Shown: positions 34,296-44,576, counted from the stretch's first letter. The stretch: DNA of 57,559 bases from Candidatus Competibacter sp. (GCA_029624815.1 JARSSH010000052.1:1-57559), one strand, 5' to 3'. Notes: generated by a model not told the origin, from the letters alone. Program-made: numbers and translations.

Positions 34296-35131
34296 ACGAG
34301 GTGCCCGACATGCCGACGATGGCCGCCATTCAAATGGTTTCCGGACCCGACGTCGCCGAGAATCTGGCCGCCGCCGCCGAGCTGCTGGCCCAGGCCGCCG
34401 GCCAGGGCGCCCGGTTGGCGGTGCTGCCGGAGAATTTCGCCCTGATGGGTCGTCGCGAGGAGGAAAAAGTAGCGGCGCGGGAAGCGGAAGGCGAGGGGCC
34501 GATTCAATCCTTTCTCGCCGAGCAGGCGGCCCGTCACCGGCTGTGGCTGGTCGGGGGCACGATTCCGCTGCGGACCGCTGGCGACGCGCGGCGGGTGCGG
34601 GCCGCTTGCCTGCTGTTCGACGATCAGGGCCGGCGGGTGGCCCGTTACGACAAGGTGCATCTGTTCGATGTGCAAGTAGTCGGTAGCCGGGAACGCTACG
34701 CCGAATCGGCCACCATCGAACCGGGCGACCGTTACGTTTTCGCCGAGACGCCACTGGGTCGGCTGGGGCTGGCGGTATGCTACGATTTGCGCTTTCCCGA
34801 ACAGTTTCGCGCCCTGGTGGAGCGCGGCATGGAAATCCTGGTCTTGCCGGCGGCGTTCACCGCCGCCACCGGGCAGGCCCACTGGGAAACGCTGCTGCGG
34901 GCGCGCGCCATCGAAAATCAGTGCTACGTCATCGCCTCCGCCCAGGGCGGTCGCCACGCCAACGGCCGCGAAACCCACGGCGACAGTTTGATCATCGACC
35001 CGTGGGGCGCGATCCTCGACCGCTTGCCGCGCGGGCCGGGCGTGGTGCTGGCCGAATTCGACCGGGAGCGCCTGGAAAGCGTCCGGCGCCAGTTCCCAGT
35101 CCTGGAACATCGCGTGCGCCGCGAAACCTGA
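34292..35131 (+). CDS. Nitrilase-family amidohydrolase (Nit1/Nit2-like)
   Basis: The 279-residue carbon-nitrogen hydrolase has the Glu-Lys-Cys triad at E47 (LPENFALMG), K121 (YDKVHLFD) and C163 ([10 protein letters not shown]). Such proteins near tldD probably repair side products such as deaminated glutathione or act as omega-amidases; this assignment comes from family knowledge and is not proven here. The ATG at 34292 overlaps the yhdP stop by four bases; a second ATG at 34310 is also possible. It sits between yhdP and tldD, as in many pseudomonads. Confidence 0.9.
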   Translation: MNEVPDMPTMAAIQMVSGPDVAENLAAAAELLAQAAGQGARLAVLPENFALMGRREEEKVAAREAEGEGPIQSFLAEQAARHRLWLVGGTIPLRTAGDARRVRAACLLFDDQGRRVARYDKVHLFDVQVVGSRERYAESATIEPGDRYVFAETPLGRLGLAVCYDLRFPEQFRALVERGMEILVLPAAFTAATGQAHWETLLRARAIENQCYVIASAQGGRHANGRETHGDSLIIDPWGAILDRLPRGPGVVLAEFDRERLESVRRQFPVLEHRVRRET

Positions 35132-35138
35132 GAGAGCC

Positions 35139-36584
35139 ATGACCACCGATACCCTCGTGCTTGCCCGCCAACAATTGCTCGCGCCCGCCGGTCTCGGCGA
35201 AAACGATCTGCACCGAACCCTGGCCTGCTTGCTGGATCATGCCATCGACGGCGGCGATCTGTACTTTCAGCAGCGCCGCGCCGAATCCTGGGGGCTGGAG
35301 GACGGGCAGGTCAAAAACGCCAGCCACGCCATCCAGCAGGGCGTCGGCGTCCGGGCGGTCAGCGGCGAGAAAACCGGCTTCGCCTATTCCGACGAAATCG
35401 TGCCGCCGGCGTTGCTGGAAGCGGCGACCGCCGCCCGGTCCATCGCTCGCAGCGGCGGCGAAGCCCGGTTGCAGGTCTGGCGTTCCGCCCAACGGCCGGC
35501 GCTGTACGAACCGCTCGATCCGCTGGAAACGCTGTCGGCCAACGCCAAGGTGCGCCTGCTGGAAGCGGTGGACGCCGAGGCGCGTCGCCAGGATCCGCGC
35601 GTGACCCAGGTCATGGTCAGCCTGGCCGCCGTGCGGGATACGATTTTGGTCGCCGGCAGCGACGGCACGCTGGCGGGCGACCTGCGGCCGCTGGTGCGGC
35701 TGAATGTGAGTGTGATCGTCGAACACGGCGGCCGCCGCGAGCAGGGCAGTTCCGGCGGCGGCGGCCGGGTCGGTTACGGCTGGTTTCTCGACCAGGATCG
35801 CGCCCTGGGCCACGCGCGCGAAGCGGTGCGGCAGGCGCTGATCAACCTGGACGCCGTTCCCGCGCCGGCCGGAACACTGACCGTGGTGCTGGGACCGGGC
35901 TGGCCGGGCATTCTGCTGCACGAGGCCATCGGCCACGGGCTGGAGGGCGATTTCAACCGCAAGGGCACCTCGGCCTTCAGCGGGCGGATCGGCGAGCGGG
36001 TCGCCGCCCCACTGTGCACGGTGGTGGACGACGGCACCCTGGCCAATCGGCGCGGCTCCTTGAACATCGACGACGAAGGCACCCCGACCCAATGCACCAC
36101 ACTGATCGAGCGCGGAGTGCTGAAGGGCTATTTGCAGGACACGCTCAACGCCCGGCTGATGAAGGCCGCGCCCACCGGCAACGGCCGCCGCGAGTCCTAC
36201 GCTCATCTGCCGCTGCCGCGCATGACCAACACCTACATGCTGCCGGGCGAGCACGACCCGGCGGAGATCCTCGCCTCGGTGGAGCGCGGGCTGTACGCCG
36301 TGAACTTCGGCGGCGGCCAGGTGGACATCACCTCCGGCAAGTTCGTGTTCTCGGCCAGCGAGGCCTATCTGATCGAGAATGGCCGCGTGACCCGGCCGGT
36401 CAAGGGCGCCACCCTGATCGGTAACGGCCCGGACGTGTTGACCAAGGTTTCGATGGTCGGCAACGATCTCCAGTTCGATGCCGGCGTCGGCACCTGCGGC
36501 AAGGACGGCCAGAGCGTGCCGGTCGGGGTCGGTCAGCCGACCCTGAAAATCGAAGCGCTGACCGTGGGCGGAACCCAAGCCTGA
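35139..36584 (+). CDS. tldD: Metalloprotease TldD
   Basis: TldD pairs with PmbA (TldE) to form a heterodimeric protease that trims leader peptides and unfolded peptides, for example in microcin B17 maturation. The 481-residue protein carries the zinc motif HExxxH (H261, E262, H266 in [12 protein letters not shown]) and the GTCGKDGQ segment with the cysteine ligand near its C-terminus. Start ATG at 35139 with a GAGAG box. pmbA follows 28 bases downstream, so both subunits are encoded together. Confidence 0.96.
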   Translation: MTTDTLVLARQQLLAPAGLGENDLHRTLACLLDHAIDGGDLYFQQRRAESWGLEDGQVKNASHAIQQGVGVRAVSGEKTGFAYSDEIVPPALLEAATAARSIARSGGEARLQVWRSAQRPALYEPLDPLETLSANAKVRLLEAVDAEARRQDPRVTQVMVSLAAVRDTILVAGSDGTLAGDLRPLVRLNVSVIVEHGGRREQGSSGGGGRVGYGWFLDQDRALGHAREAVRQALINLDAVPAPAGTLTVVLGPGWPGILLHEAIGHGLEGDFNRKGTSAFSGRIGERVAAPLCTVVDDGTLANRRGSLNIDDEGTPTQCTTLIERGVLKGYLQDTLNARLMKAAPTGNGRRESYAHLPLPRMTNTYMLPGEHDPAEILASVERGLYAVNFGGGQVDITSGKFVFSASEAYLIENGRVTRPVKGATLIGNGPDVLTKVSMVGNDLQFDAGVGTCGKDGQSVPVGVGQPTLKIEALTVGGTQA

Positions 36585-36612
36585 TCTGATCCCCAACTCC
36601 CGATTTCCAGCC

Positions 36613-37968
36613 ATGCCCGAAGCCATCGCCCCCACCACCGCGCCGCTGCCGGCGCGCGAACATCTGGAAACCCTGGTCGGCGACATTCTCGCCGAAGCGC
36701 GAGCCCAGGGCGCCACCGCCGCCGAGGCGGCGGTCAGTTTCGGCAGCGCCCTGACCGTCACCGTCCGGCTGGGCGAGGTCGAAACCCTGGAACACCACCG
36801 TCAGCGCGGTCTGGCGGTCACGGTCTACCACGGTCGGAGCCGCGGCTCGGCCAGCACCGCCGACTGGCGGCCGGAGGCGATCCGCGACACCGTGCAAAGC
36901 GCCTGCGCCATCGCCCGGCATACCGCCGCCGACCCCTATGCCGGGCTGGCCGATCCCGAGCGGCTGGCGCGGGAGATTCCCGATCTCGATCTCTACCATC
37001 CCTGGACGTTGTCGGCCGGGGAAGCCATCGAATTGGCCCGCGAATGCGAGGCGGCGGCGCTGGCGCTGGACCCGCGCATCCGCAACTCCGAGGGCGGCGG
37101 CGTCGCCACCCGTGCCGGGCTGGTGGTGTACGGCAACTCGCACGGGTTTTGTGGCGGCTATCCGACCACCCGCCATTCGCTGAACTGTTCGGTGATCGCC
37201 CAGGATACGGAGGGGATGCAGCGCAATCACTGGTACACGGTGGGGCGCGATCGCGACGATCTGGAAACGCCGGTCGCGGTCGGGCAACAGGCCGCGCGGC
37301 GAGCGCTGCGCCGACTGGGCAGTCGCCGGCTGGAAACCCGGCGGGTGCCGGTGCTGTTCGCGCCGGAACTGGCGCGCGGCCTGATCGGCCATTTCGTCGC
37401 CGCCATTCGAGGTGGCGCGCTGTATCGCAAGGCGTCGTTCCTGCTGGATCGCCTGGGGACGCCGGTTTTCCCCGAATTCGTGACCATCCGCGAACGGCCG
37501 CGGCTGCCTGGGGCGTTGGGCAGCGCGCCGTTCGACAGCGAAGGCGTGGCTACCGCCGACCGGGACGTGGTCGCGAATGGGGTATTGCAAGGTTACGTGC
37601 TGGACAGCTATTCGGCACGCCGCTTGGGGATGCGGACCACGGGCAACGCCGGCGGCGCCCACAACCTGATCGTCGAACCGGGTCCGCTGGGTCACGAGGA
37701 ATTGCTGCGGCAACTGGATACCGGTTTGTGGGTAACCGAATTGCTCGGCCATGGGGTCAATCTGGTGACCGGCGACTATTCGCGCGGGGCGTCCGGATTC
37801 TGGGTGGAAAAGGGCCGGATTCAGTATCCGGTCCACGAAATTACCATCGCCGGCCATCTGAACGAGATGTTCGAGGGCGTGGCGGCGGTCGGTGGCGACG
37901 TGGACGTTCGCGGCGGCATCCGTTGCGGTTCGCTGCTGCTGGAACGGATGACGGTGGCGGGAGAATAG
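36613..37968 (+). CDS. pmbA: Metalloprotease subunit PmbA (TldE)
   Basis: PmbA is the TldD partner that lacks the zinc motif. The 451-residue protein shows the family's segments TVRLGEVETLEHH, RGLAVTVYHGRSRGSAST, GNAGGAHNLIVEPG and ELLGHGVNLVTGDYSRGASG. No HExxxH is present, as expected. In E. coli pmbA and tldD are far apart; here they are adjacent, as in many other gammaproteobacteria. It ends the long same-strand run that begins at leuS. Confidence 0.95.
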   Translation: MPEAIAPTTAPLPAREHLETLVGDILAEARAQGATAAEAAVSFGSALTVTVRLGEVETLEHHRQRGLAVTVYHGRSRGSASTADWRPEAIRDTVQSACAIARHTAADPYAGLADPERLAREIPDLDLYHPWTLSAGEAIELARECEAAALALDPRIRNSEGGGVATRAGLVVYGNSHGFCGGYPTTRHSLNCSVIAQDTEGMQRNHWYTVGRDRDDLETPVAVGQQAARRALRRLGSRRLETRRVPVLFAPELARGLIGHFVAAIRGGALYRKASFLLDRLGTPVFPEFVTIRERPRLPGALGSAPFDSEGVATADRDVVANGVLQGYVLDSYSARRLGMRTTGNAGGAHNLIVEPGPLGHEELLRQLDTGLWVTELLGHGVNLVTGDYSRGASGFWVEKGRIQYPVHEITIAGHLNEMFEGVAAVGGDVDVRGGIRCGSLLLERMTVAGE

Positions 37969-38023
37969 GGGCAGGCGGGTATCCGCTCCGAATCGTTCCC
38001 ATTCGTTCCCCGTGCCGCGATAT

Positions 38024-38260
38024 TCAATCCTCCCGCTTGCGCACCAGAAAGTAGAACCGTCCAGCCTCCTCCCGCGCTTCCAGCAGGGCGTGGCCCATCT
38101 GCCGGCTGAAGGTCTCGAAATCCCCGACCGATTCCGGGTCGGTGGCGGTCACGCGCAATACCTGACCGCCGCGCAGACCGGCCAGCGCTTTCTTGGCTTT
38201 GAGAATCGGCAGCGGGCAGCTCAATCCAGAAGTGTCGAGTTCGGCATCGATCGGGGTCAT
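38024..38260 (-). CDS. TusA-like sulfurtransferase
   Basis: The 78-residue protein has the TusA/SirA fold signature LDTSGLSCPLPILKAK, with the persulfide-carrying C15 in the CPxP motif. Proteins of this size relay sulfur to tRNA thiolation, molybdopterin or sulfur oxidation systems. No sulfur-relay partner (tusBCD, tusE, dsr) is in view, so the pathway is unknown. I chose the ATG at 38260; the upstream extension to 38329 is not family-like. It is convergent with pmbA. Confidence 0.88.
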   Translation of the reverse strand: MTPIDAELDTSGLSCPLPILKAKKALAGLRGGQVLRVTATDPESVGDFETFSRQMGHALLEAREEAGRFYFLVRKRED

Positions 38261-38362
38261 GGCGGTATCCAACGGATCAAGATGCCCTAGCTTACCGGAT
38301 CGAACCGCGCTTTCGCTGGCTCCAGACATTCCGCACGGCCGGCGCTTGGTCGGTGGTCCAAT

Positions 38363-38901
38363 TCAGTGTGGACGGACGAAGTTGTGTTGCGACAGATGCA
38401 CGTCCAAGGTCCGTCGCGGGGCATCGGTGTTCTTGGCATACGTGTTGGTTCCACGCCGAAAGGCGCTATTGTGCCGCTGTAAAGCCGCATTATGGCCTTC
38501 CAGATGATTGGCGTGGATAGCTGATCGGGAAAATCCGGCGCGGTGTTGGAATGTTCGGGTTGGGACGCTTGATGCCTCGGACGCTTGCGACCCCGCCGAT
38601 GCCGTTGGCTACCCTTGTTCTTGAGACGCTCGCGGCAGCCTTTCGGCAACGTCTTGCGGGGACGCCCCCGCTTCCCGGCCCGCACCGTTCGGGCATAGAC
38701 TCCACGCAACCACAACGCGGACGCGATCTTGCCGATCGGCGTCTTGATATCCTGCATCGGGACGTCCGTCGTCTCCGAGAAGATCTCCCCTCAGGTCGTG
38801 CAGGCGCGAAGGCTTCGGGTTCCGTTGTGAACCGTCTCATAGCACCCATGGTCGATGGCGTCACGGGAACCGCAGATCGGGCAAACCGGCATCGTCGGCA
38901 T
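38363..38901 (-). pseudogene. Decayed IS1-like transposase gene
   Basis: On the minus strand the frame starts MPTMPVCPICGSRDAIDHG, the zinc finger of IS1-like InsA/transposases. It reaches an in-frame TGA at 38791-38793 where a cysteine codon is expected (ACTT-stop-GEIFSE) and continues TDVPMQDIKTPIGKIASALWLRG. It then jumps straight to the late segment GKRGRPRKTLPKG and RLKNKGSQ. The C-terminal part (IHANHLEGHNAALQRHNSAFRR, NTYAK, QHNFVRPH) is in another frame after a shift near 38515-38525. From recalled family members, about 100 central residues with the catalytic core are missing. Inactive remnant; no terminal repeats could be fixed. Confidence 0.8.
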
Positions 38902-39202
38902 TTTTATCGCCCCGGTAAAACTCGCCCAACAACCAGACGCAAGGGAAATCCAGTGAGCCCAGTGCCGTAACTTCGACAGGCACACCCGCACCGAGATCAC
39001 CATCACCGCCGCCAGCATTCCGGCGAAGAGCCACAACTCGGCGTCGATGGCCAGATCGCGCCTCGACGACAGACGCCAGCGCTACGACCATCGCCGGGAT
39101 CATCGCCGGAGCGATGGGCTAAGAACCGACTGAACCCTTGCCCCCGTCCACTGCCCAATGACCGAAATCGAAACCTCGGAATCGGCCAACCCCGGAGATC
39201 TC
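38902..39202. other. Non-coding stretch between the transposase remnant and the M16 gene
   Basis: These 301 bases probably hold the outer part of the IS remnant and the promoter of the M16 pair. Minus-strand frames here are open but do not resemble a known protein, although one contains a hydrophobic stretch (GMLAAVMVISVRVCL). I see no tRNA, repeat or clear promoter. Confidence 0.5.
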
Positions 39203-40579
39203 ATGTCGCGCAGTCGAACCTTCATCGCAACCCTTTGGCTGTCCGTGGCCCCCGCCGCCTTCGCGGCCATGCCGGTCCACGAATTCACCCTGGACAACGG
39301 GCTGAAAATTCTGGTGCGCGAGGATCACCGCGCGCCGGTGGTGGTTTCGCAGGTCTGGTACAAGGTCGGTTCCAGTTACGAACCCAGCGATCTGACCGGC
39401 ATCTCCCACCTACTGGAACATATGATGTTCAAGGGCACCCCGACGACGCCGGGCGGCGAGTTCTCCCGCCTGATCGCCGCCAACGGCGGGGACGAGAACG
39501 CCTTCACCAGCCGCGACTACACCGCCTATTTCCAAACCCTGGAGAAGGATCGGCTGGAACTCAGTTTCCGGCTGGAAGCCGACCGGATGCGCCACCTGCT
39601 GCTCAAACCGGAGGACGTGAGCAAGGAAGCCCAGGTGGTGGCCGAGGAACGCCGGCTGCGCACCGAAGACCAGCCCGAGGCGCTGACCAGCGAGCGGTTC
39701 AACGCCGCCGCCTATCTCACCAGCCCCTACCGCAACCCGATCATCGGCTGGATGCAGGACATCCAAGCCCTTTCCCTGGACGATCTCAAGCGCTGGTACC
39801 GGCAATGGTATGCCCCGAACAACGCCACCCTGGTGGTGGTCGGCGATGTGAACCCGACCCAAGTCCGCGATCTGGCCCAGAAACATTTTGGGCCGCTGCC
39901 GGCCAGCGAGCTGACTCCGCCCAAGCCAGCGGCGGAAATCCCGCAACTGGGCGAGCGCCGCATCGTGGTGAAAACTCCGGCGGAAGTACCCTACGTCCTG
40001 CTTGGCTACAAGGCCCCGACCCTGAAAACCGCCACCGAGGAATGGGAACCCTACGCCCTGGACGTGCTGGAGAGCATTCTCGACGGTGGCAACAGCGGCC
40101 GGATCAGCCGCAATCTGGTGCGCGGCGCCCAGATCGCCGCCGCCGCCGGCTCCGGCTACAACCCGACCTCACGGCTGGAAGAACTGTTTCTGCTGGCCGG
40201 AAACCCGGCGCCGGGCCGCACCAACGCCGAACTGGAACAGGCTCTGCGCGCCGAAGTGGCCAAACTGCGCGAGGAATTGGTCAGCCCCGAAGAACTGGGA
40301 CGGGTAGTCACCCAGGCAACCGCCGCCGATGTCTACCAGCAGGATTCGTTGTTCTACCAGGGGATGCGGCTGGGTATGCTGGAAACGGTCGGGCTGGGCT
40401 GGAACAAGCTCGACGACTACGTGCAGCGCCTCCAGGCCGTCACCCCGGAACAGGTGCGCGAGGTTGCCCGCAAGTACCTGACCGACGACCGACTGACCGT
40501 GGCCACGCTGGAACCGCTGCCGCTGGATGGCGGTCGTCCGGCCGCGCCCGGCACGGGGGTACATCATGCCATCCGCTAA
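39203..40579 (+). CDS. M16 family zinc metallopeptidase, catalytic subunit
   Basis: The 458-residue protein has a signal peptide (cleavage near AFA, residue 21) and an M16 peptidase domain with the inverted zinc motif HLLEH at 69-73; the remote glutamate is probably in EAQVVAEERRLR. A second M16 C-domain follows (about 190-370). The ATG at 39203 gives the signal peptide and has a GGAG box; an earlier ATG at 39158 would bury it. It is followed by a second M16 gene lacking the zinc motif. Such active/inactive pairs form heterodimers in the periplasm and commonly sit next to rsmD and coaD. Confidence 0.92.
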   Translation: MSRSRTFIATLWLSVAPAAFAAMPVHEFTLDNGLKILVREDHRAPVVVSQVWYKVGSSYEPSDLTGISHLLEHMMFKGTPTTPGGEFSRLIAANGGDENAFTSRDYTAYFQTLEKDRLELSFRLEADRMRHLLLKPEDVSKEAQVVAEERRLRTEDQPEALTSERFNAAAYLTSPYRNPIIGWMQDIQALSLDDLKRWYRQWYAPNNATLVVVGDVNPTQVRDLAQKHFGPLPASELTPPKPAAEIPQLGERRIVVKTPAEVPYVLLGYKAPTLKTATEEWEPYALDVLESILDGGNSGRISRNLVRGAQIAAAAGSGYNPTSRLEELFLLAGNPAPGRTNAELEQALRAEVAKLREELVSPEELGRVVTQATAADVYQQDSLFYQGMRLGMLETVGLGWNKLDDYVQRLQAVTPEQVREVARKYLTDDRLTVATLEPLPLDGGRPAAPGTGVHHAIR

Positions 40580-40596
40580 AACGCGCCTACTCTCAA

Positions 40597-40620
40597 CCCC
40601 TCTCCCACATGGGAGAGGGG
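40597..40620. repeat. CT-rich palindrome between the two M16 genes
   Basis: CCCCTCTCCC (40597-40606) and GGGAGAGGGG (40611-40620) form a perfect 10-bp stem with loop ACAT. It lies between the M16 stop and the start of the second M16 gene, just before its ribosome binding region. It resembles the palindrome in leuS and the one at 42673 in composition, so it may belong to the same repeat family. It has no T-run, so it is unlikely to be a terminator. Confidence 0.8.
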
Positions 40621-40640
40621 AACCCAGGATTCTCCCCGCC

Positions 40641-42023
40641 ATGCCTCATCCGAAATCGTCGCTATCGGGCATTCTTGCCGCCGCGCTGCTGCTCGTCTCC
40701 AGCATGGCCCAGGCTATCCCCGAAATCCAGAACTGGCGCACCGCCAACGGCGTGCCGGTCTACTTCATCGCCGCTCGGGAACTGCCGATGGTGGACGCGC
40801 AAATCCTGTTCGGGGCCGGTTCGGTCCGCGATGGCAACCAACCGGGCCTGGCGAAATTGACCAACGGACTGCTGGAGGAAGGCGCCGGCGACTGGTCGGC
40901 CGATACCATCGCCGACCGGCTGGACCAAGTGGGCGCCCGGCTGGAAACCAGTTCGCGGCGCGACTCGGCCTCGGTGGCGCTGCGCAGCCTAACCGACCCG
41001 CGCTACCTGCAACCCGCCGTCGAAACCGTCGCCCGCCTGCTGAAGGAACCGACCTTCGCACCGGAGGCGGTGGAGCGGGTTCGCAAGCAAATGCTGACGG
41101 CGCTCCAGGAACGCGCCCAGTCGCCCGGCGCCATCGCGCAGGATGCTTTCTTCAAGGCGCTGTACGGCGACCATCCCTATGGTTCGCCATCCGATGGGAC
41201 GCCGACCAGCCTGAACGCCATCGCCCGCGCCGATATTCAGAACTTCCACCGCCACTATTACACCGCCGCCAACGCGGTCGTCGCCATCGTCGGCGATCTC
41301 GACCGGCCCGCCGCCGAGCGGCTGGCCAACGCCCTGGTCGGTGGCTTGCCCAAAGGCGAACCGGTGCCGCCACCCCCGCCGGTCCCTGCCCTCGCCGCCA
41401 GCCAAACCGTCCGCATTCCCCATCCTTCCAGCCAGAGCCACATTCTGATCGGCCAGCTCGGGGTCAGCCGCGCCGACCCCGACTACTACGCGCTCTATCT
41501 GGGCAACCATGTGCTGGGCGGCAACGGCCTGGTTTCGCAACTGTCCCAGGAAATCCGCGAAAAGCGCGGGCTGGCCTACGGCGCCTACAGCGCCTTTTCT
41601 CCGATGCAACAGGCCGGCCCCTTCCTGATCAACCTGCAAACCCGCAACGATCAGGCGGACACCGCGCTGCAAGTGGCGCAAACCACCCTGCGCCAATTCA
41701 CCGCCGACGGACCCGACCCGCAAACCCTGGAGGAAGCCCGCCAGAACATCACCGGCGGCTTCGCGCTCGACCTGGCCGGCAACGGCAAGCTGGCCAACTA
41801 CCTGGGACTGATCGCGTTTTACGGCCTGCCGCTGGATTACCTGCAAACCTTCATCGGCACCATGAACGGCATCGGCCTGGAACAGGTCAAGAGCGCCTGG
41901 CAACGGCATGTTCAACCCGACCGACACATCGTGGTCATCGTTGGCGGCCAGAGCGCGCCGACCCCGCCCGCTCCAGCCGGCGCACCCGCCCCCCCGACCT
42001 CGCCGGGACCGGCCGGCACATGA
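40641..42023 (+). CDS. M16 family peptidase-like protein, inactive subunit
   Basis: The 460-residue protein has a signal peptide (cleavage near AQA, residue 25) and two M16 domains. Where the zinc motif HxxEH should be, the sequence reads LTNGLLEEGA, so the subunit is probably non-catalytic. The C-terminal domain keeps the substrate-binding arginine/tyrosine region (REKRGLAYGAYSAF). The tail is proline- and alanine-rich (PPAPAGAPAPPTSP). I use the ATG at 40641 because it gives the signal peptide. Its stop overlaps the rsmD start by four bases. It presumably pairs with the catalytic M16 protein upstream. Confidence 0.9.
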   Translation: MPHPKSSLSGILAAALLLVSSMAQAIPEIQNWRTANGVPVYFIAARELPMVDAQILFGAGSVRDGNQPGLAKLTNGLLEEGAGDWSADTIADRLDQVGARLETSSRRDSASVALRSLTDPRYLQPAVETVARLLKEPTFAPEAVERVRKQMLTALQERAQSPGAIAQDAFFKALYGDHPYGSPSDGTPTSLNAIARADIQNFHRHYYTAANAVVAIVGDLDRPAAERLANALVGGLPKGEPVPPPPPVPALAASQTVRIPHPSSQSHILIGQLGVSRADPDYYALYLGNHVLGGNGLVSQLSQEIREKRGLAYGAYSAFSPMQQAGPFLINLQTRNDQADTALQVAQTTLRQFTADGPDPQTLEEARQNITGGFALDLAGNGKLANYLGLIAFYGLPLDYLQTFIGTMNGIGLEQVKSAWQRHVQPDRHIVVIVGGQSAPTPPAPAGAPAPPTSPGPAGT

Positions 42024-42595
42024 ATCGGCGCGGCGGTCGCGCCAACCAGTTGCGCGTCATTGGCGGACAATGGCGCGGCCGGCGGTTGACCTTCCCGGAT
42101 CTGCCGGGTCTGCGCCCGACGCCGGATCGGGTGCGGGAGACCCTGTTTAACTGGTTGACCCCGGTCCTGCCCGGCGCCCGCTGTCTGGATCTGTTCGCCG
42201 GTAGCGGCGCGCTTGGCATCGAGGCGCTGTCGTGCGGCGCGGCCGAAGTCGTATTCGTCGAACGCCACCCGCTCGCGGTCCGCGCCCTGCGTGACCAGCT
42301 TGATCGGCTGGGCGCGCAAAACGCCCGGGTCGAACAGGCCGACGCGCTGGCTTGGCTGGACCAGCCGGGGACGCCGTTCGAGATCGGGTTGCTCGATCCC
42401 CCCTACGGCGCGGGTTTGCTGGAGCCGGCGTGCGTGGCTCTGGAAGCGGGCGGCTGGCTGGCGGCACACGCCTGGATTTATCTGGAATCCGAGCTGGAAG
42501 CGGGAGCACCCACCCTGCCCGCGCCCTGGACCCCGTGGCGAGAAAAAACCGCCGGCGCGGTCGCTTACCGGCTGGCGCGGAGAAATGGAGGGTGA
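42020..42595 (+). CDS. rsmD: 16S rRNA (guanine966-N2)-methyltransferase RsmD
   Basis: RsmD methylates G966 of 16S rRNA in the assembled small subunit. The 191-residue protein has the N-terminal RVIGGQWRGRRL and RPTPDRVRETLFNWL segments, the SAM-binding motif DLFAGSGALGIEALS and the catalytic DPPY. The ATG at 42020 overlaps the M16 stop. In related genomes coaD follows directly, but here about 630 bases containing a palindrome and a transposase remnant intervene. Confidence 0.95.
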   Translation: MNRRGGRANQLRVIGGQWRGRRLTFPDLPGLRPTPDRVRETLFNWLTPVLPGARCLDLFAGSGALGIEALSCGAAEVVFVERHPLAVRALRDQLDRLGAQNARVEQADALAWLDQPGTPFEIGLLDPPYGAGLLEPACVALEAGGWLAAHAWIYLESELEAGAPTLPAPWTPWREKTAGAVAYRLARRNGG

Positions 42596-42672
42596 AGACG
42601 CCGATGATCCCGACAAGCGTCGAGATCATCCCTTGTCCATAGCGTTCCTCAATCGCTTGTGGTTGCGGCTCG

Positions 42673-42731
42673 CCCTCACCCCGCGCGGACGCGCTCCGCT
42701 TTCCCGGCGGGAGAAGGGTCGGGGGTGAGGG
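42673..42731. repeat. Palindromic repeat between rsmD and the transposase remnant
   Basis: CCCTCACCCC (42673-42682) is the exact reverse complement of GGGGTGAGGG (42722-42731). Inside it are the inverted stretch TTCCCGGCGGGAG and GC-rich sequence. The outer arms match those of the repeat in leuS (CCCTCACCC). Such elements are typical scattered extragenic palindromes. The middle differs between copies. Confidence 0.8.
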
Positions 42732-42762
42732 AGTTTGCATTGTCCGGGCATCCACAACCCGC

Positions 42763-43143
42763 ATGGGATGGCTATATTGGCGTTCCATAAGCTGCATGGA
42801 TATTTTGATGATGGTGCTGTGCGCGGTGCTGAGCGGCGTCGAGGATTGGGTGGGGATGGAAGCGTTCGCCGAGGAGAAGGCCACCTGGTTGCGGGGCTTG
42901 GCCGACGAGCCGGTCTGTGTCGATGGCAAGGCGATTCGGGGAAGTCGGGACGGCGTGAATCCGGCGGTGCATAAGGACCATTCCGCCGAAAACCTGGCCC
43001 TGATCCGTCGCATGGCGCTGAACGTGCCGCGCCACAATGGCCCGCCGCGCGACAGCATCCGCCATCGCAAACTCCGCGCCGCCTTCAACGATGATTACCG
43101 GTTGCGCCGGCTCCTCGGCCAGTCCAATCCGGCTACCGCATAG
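42763..43143 (+). pseudogene. Internally deleted ISAs1-type transposase remnant
   Basis: The 126-codon open frame joins three pieces of an ISAs1-family (H-repeat) transposase. The N-terminal DDE-associated part is MDILMMVLCAVLSGVEDWVGMEAFAEEKATWLR. The short segment after the first catalytic aspartate is VCVDGKAIRGS. The C-terminal end is SAENLALIRRMALNV plus a DDYRLRRLLG tail. A full enzyme has about 370 residues, so roughly two thirds are gone through in-frame deletions. It cannot be an active transposase. It lies between rsmD and coaD, separating genes that are normally adjacent. Confidence 0.8.
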
Positions 43144-43190
43144 CGCGATCGCCCTGGTCCGGTTGCCTTGCCGCCTGGCTTTCCCGATAA

Positions 43191-43711
<521 letters not shown>

Positions 43712-43712
<1 letters not shown>

Positions 43713-43733
43713 TTGAGTAAAATACTCGGAAAT
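43712..43733. promoter_or_regulatory. Possible IscR-type site upstream of the ferredoxin gene
   Basis: The stretch TTGAGTAAAATACTCGGAAAT has dyad symmetry (GAGT and ACTC around AAAAT) and resembles type 1 IscR operators of related bacteria in length and layout. It begins at the last base of the coaD stop and lies 92 bases before a gene for an Fe-S protein, which suits Fe-S control. The match is judged by eye only. Confidence 0.35.
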
Positions 43734-43809
43734 TCAGCCTGCCCGCTCCAGGCCAGAGGTAGGTTCGAGTTGCGATAGCCGGCGCCGAACCGGCCGCGAG
43801 TCAACATAA

Positions 43810-44076
<267 letters not shown>

Positions 44077-44576
44077 GAATCCGACCCATGAGTGGCCACC
44101 CACTCCGGTATGCGGGTTCCTCGGCACACCGATTCGGAAACGGTGAGTTGGAATCGATCGATCGATCCCAAGCGCTCGACCCGATACTGGCCAAACCTTA
44201 CTTCAACCTGAACCACGCTTCTATCGAGGGCGGGGCAGCGTTCCGCCCTTGGTCTTAAGCGATCGCCACGAGCGCCCGCACACCGGCCACGCCTCGTCCA
44301 CAGCAACCCGGAATTCGGCATTCTTCGCCGTGAGGCAAACTATCCGGCGTGGAAAATCCGCGCCTTCGACATGATCCCCGCCGATTTTTCATGGCAGCAT
44401 AATCTTCTCCCCATCGGCGGCGGCGAACATCGGTCGCTCGCGCGATTTTGGAAAGGCCAAACGACGACTATGCTTTAAACAGGTATCCAGCGAACAGTTC
44501 GAGAGCCGGCTGGCGCCGGTTCCCGCGTCAAACATTCAGCGACAAAAATCCAGTTGCCAAGATCGGGAGCGCCAAC
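44077..44576. other. Intergenic region without a recognised gene
   Basis: This 500-base stretch holds no convincing gene in any frame. A 7-bp hairpin at 44228-44250 (AGGGCGG with CCGCCCT) could be a weak terminator of the ferredoxin gene but has a poor T-run. An AT-richer segment with TATGCT near 44470 might be a -10 box for the following gene, without a good -35. I see no tRNA or repeat. Confidence 0.6.

Noticed and set aside
38287-38757. A 156-codon frame as an intact gene
   Set aside because: It is one frame of the decayed IS1-like transposase; motifs of the same protein continue in another frame.
40597-40620. Intrinsic terminator between the two M16 genes
   Set aside because: The stem is perfect, but no T-run follows on either strand; it fits the palindromic repeat family better.
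44228-44250. Strong terminator after the ferredoxin gene
   Set aside because: The stem is only 7 bp with a nine-base loop and a poor T-run, so I list it only as a possibility within the intergenic region.
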